From NCBI GenBank assembly GCA_947644475.1, contig CANRZQ010000173.1, positions 1-6,150 on the forward strand: a DNA stretch of 6,150 bases. The letters run 5' to 3'. The position numbers and the translations under genes are program-made. Positions 5,665 to 6,150 of this stretch are shown here, one piece after another (position 1 is the first letter of the stretch; each line of letters opens with the position of its first letter). Source of the stretch: an uncultured Muribaculaceae bacterium. Its GTDB lineage: Bacteria; Bacteroidota; Bacteroidia; Bacteroidales; Muribaculaceae. The notes under the pieces are model-generated. The model was not told the origin of the DNA. It did no database searches and saw only the letters and a list, made by a program, of their open reading frames with translations.

Positions 5665-6150
5665 CCACAATACGCATTATCTGGCCGTCCCAGTCGTAGT
5701 CGAGAGGGTTGATTGTAACGAGCCTTGTGCCCATCGACTCGTTGAGAGTGGAGGCAAGGCGCGAGTCGTATTCTTTTTGAAAGAAAAGTATCTTTACGGA
5801 ATCCTCGCGGGCCTCGTCGACGATGTCGCGCAGGCGTCCTGTCGATATTTCCTTGCTTTCCTGGCCCACGGAAATCTGTTGCAGGCCGTAGTCGCGCGCG
5901 AAATAACTCAGCGAGGGATGCCATATGGCGAAAGCGTGGGCCCCGGAGCCGCCGAGGCGGCGGGATGCTTCGCCGTCGAGGCTGTCGAGACGCGCGGCAA
6001 GGCGTTGATAGCGGGCGCGATAGAGCCCGGCGGAGTCTGGGCGCAGGGCCGAAAGGGCCTCGACGAAATTGGCGGCTATTATCTTGCCGTTGCGCAGCGA
6101 TGTCCACACATGGGGGTCGATGTCGGTGTGGGCCTCGCCGCGGCCATGGG
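5645..6150 (-). CDS. znuA: Metal-binding solute-binding protein of the ABC importer (ZnuA/TroA-like), 3' part
   Basis: Only the C-terminal 167 residues are in the window; the signal peptide and first domain lie beyond the right edge. This family captures Zn or Mn outside the inner membrane and delivers it to the permease. Counting from the first complete codon at 6148, the visible part opens with HGRGEAHTDIDPHVW. DPHVW (11-15) is the family hallmark and His13 a metal ligand. A long helix-rich linker follows. His77 in AIWHPSLSYFARDYGL is the next expected ligand. The region KILFFQKEYDSRLAST and the end VTINPLDYDW match the C-terminal lobe. At the usual DPL site, which often carries an acidic ligand, Asn147 is found instead, with Asp150 and Asp152 nearby. 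An internal GTG at 6109 is not a start, because the family motif continues upstream of it. The gene overlaps znuC by 20 nt. Confidence 0.93.
   Translation of the reverse strand, partial: HGRGEAHTDIDPHVWTSLRNGKIIAANFVEALSALRPDSAGLYRARYQRLAARLDSLDGEASRRLGGSGAHAFAIWHPSLSYFARDYGLQQISVGQESKEISTGRLRDIVDEAREDSVKILFFQKEYDSRLASTLNESMGTRLVTINPLDYDWDGQIMRIVDELTKN

Noticed and set aside
1..6150. CRISPR array, tRNA, rRNA, prophage or insertion sequence
   Set aside because: No regularly spaced direct repeats, no tRNA-like cloverleaf, and no transposase, integrase or phage structural genes were seen on either strand. The CI-like regulator alone does not make a prophage.

Overview
The window most likely comes from a Bacteroidales chromosome with fairly high GC, perhaps Muribaculaceae-like. 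The evidence is two promoters of the Bacteroidetes type (both with the -7 box TACTTTTG), gene starts without Shine-Dalgarno sequences, GC-rich genes separated by AT-rich gaps, and the AroA and S24-regulator sequence style. The family-level assignment is inference. All seven supported genes lie on the minus strand, so transcription runs from high to low coordinates.

Region by region, in transcription order: (1) 6150-4990 holds the 3' part of a zinc/manganese-type solute-binding protein gene (znuA-like, cut by the window edge) and an overlapping ATPase gene (znuC-like). (2) 4989-4825 is an AT-rich control region with a degenerate 9-bp tandem repeat, a perfect 11-bp inverted repeat, a clear promoter and a small operator-like palindrome. 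(3) 4824-1641 is a compact four-gene block: an HTH/S24-peptidase repressor of the LexA/CI type, aroA (EPSP synthase, shikimate pathway), a small membrane-anchored protein of unknown function with a CCGMHxxC motif, and the znuB-like permease. These genes are 1 nt apart or overlap. (4) 1640-1486 is an intergenic region with a promoter and a perfect 24-bp nested palindrome resembling a REP element. (5) 1485-1 is an ABC exporter pair of the NatA/NatB (YhaQ/YhaP) type. The ATPase is complete and the permease is cut by the window edge.

The three parts of one metal importer (binding protein, ATPase, permease) are all present but split. The permease gene sits at the end of the aroA block, behind a putative autocleavable repressor with its own promoter. 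This could place permease synthesis under separate control from znuA-znuC, or znuC transcription could read through. I see no phage, CRISPR, tRNA or rRNA genes. The most interesting parts are the regulator with its control region, the small Cys/His protein next to the permease, and the nested palindrome in the predicted leader of the exporter operon.
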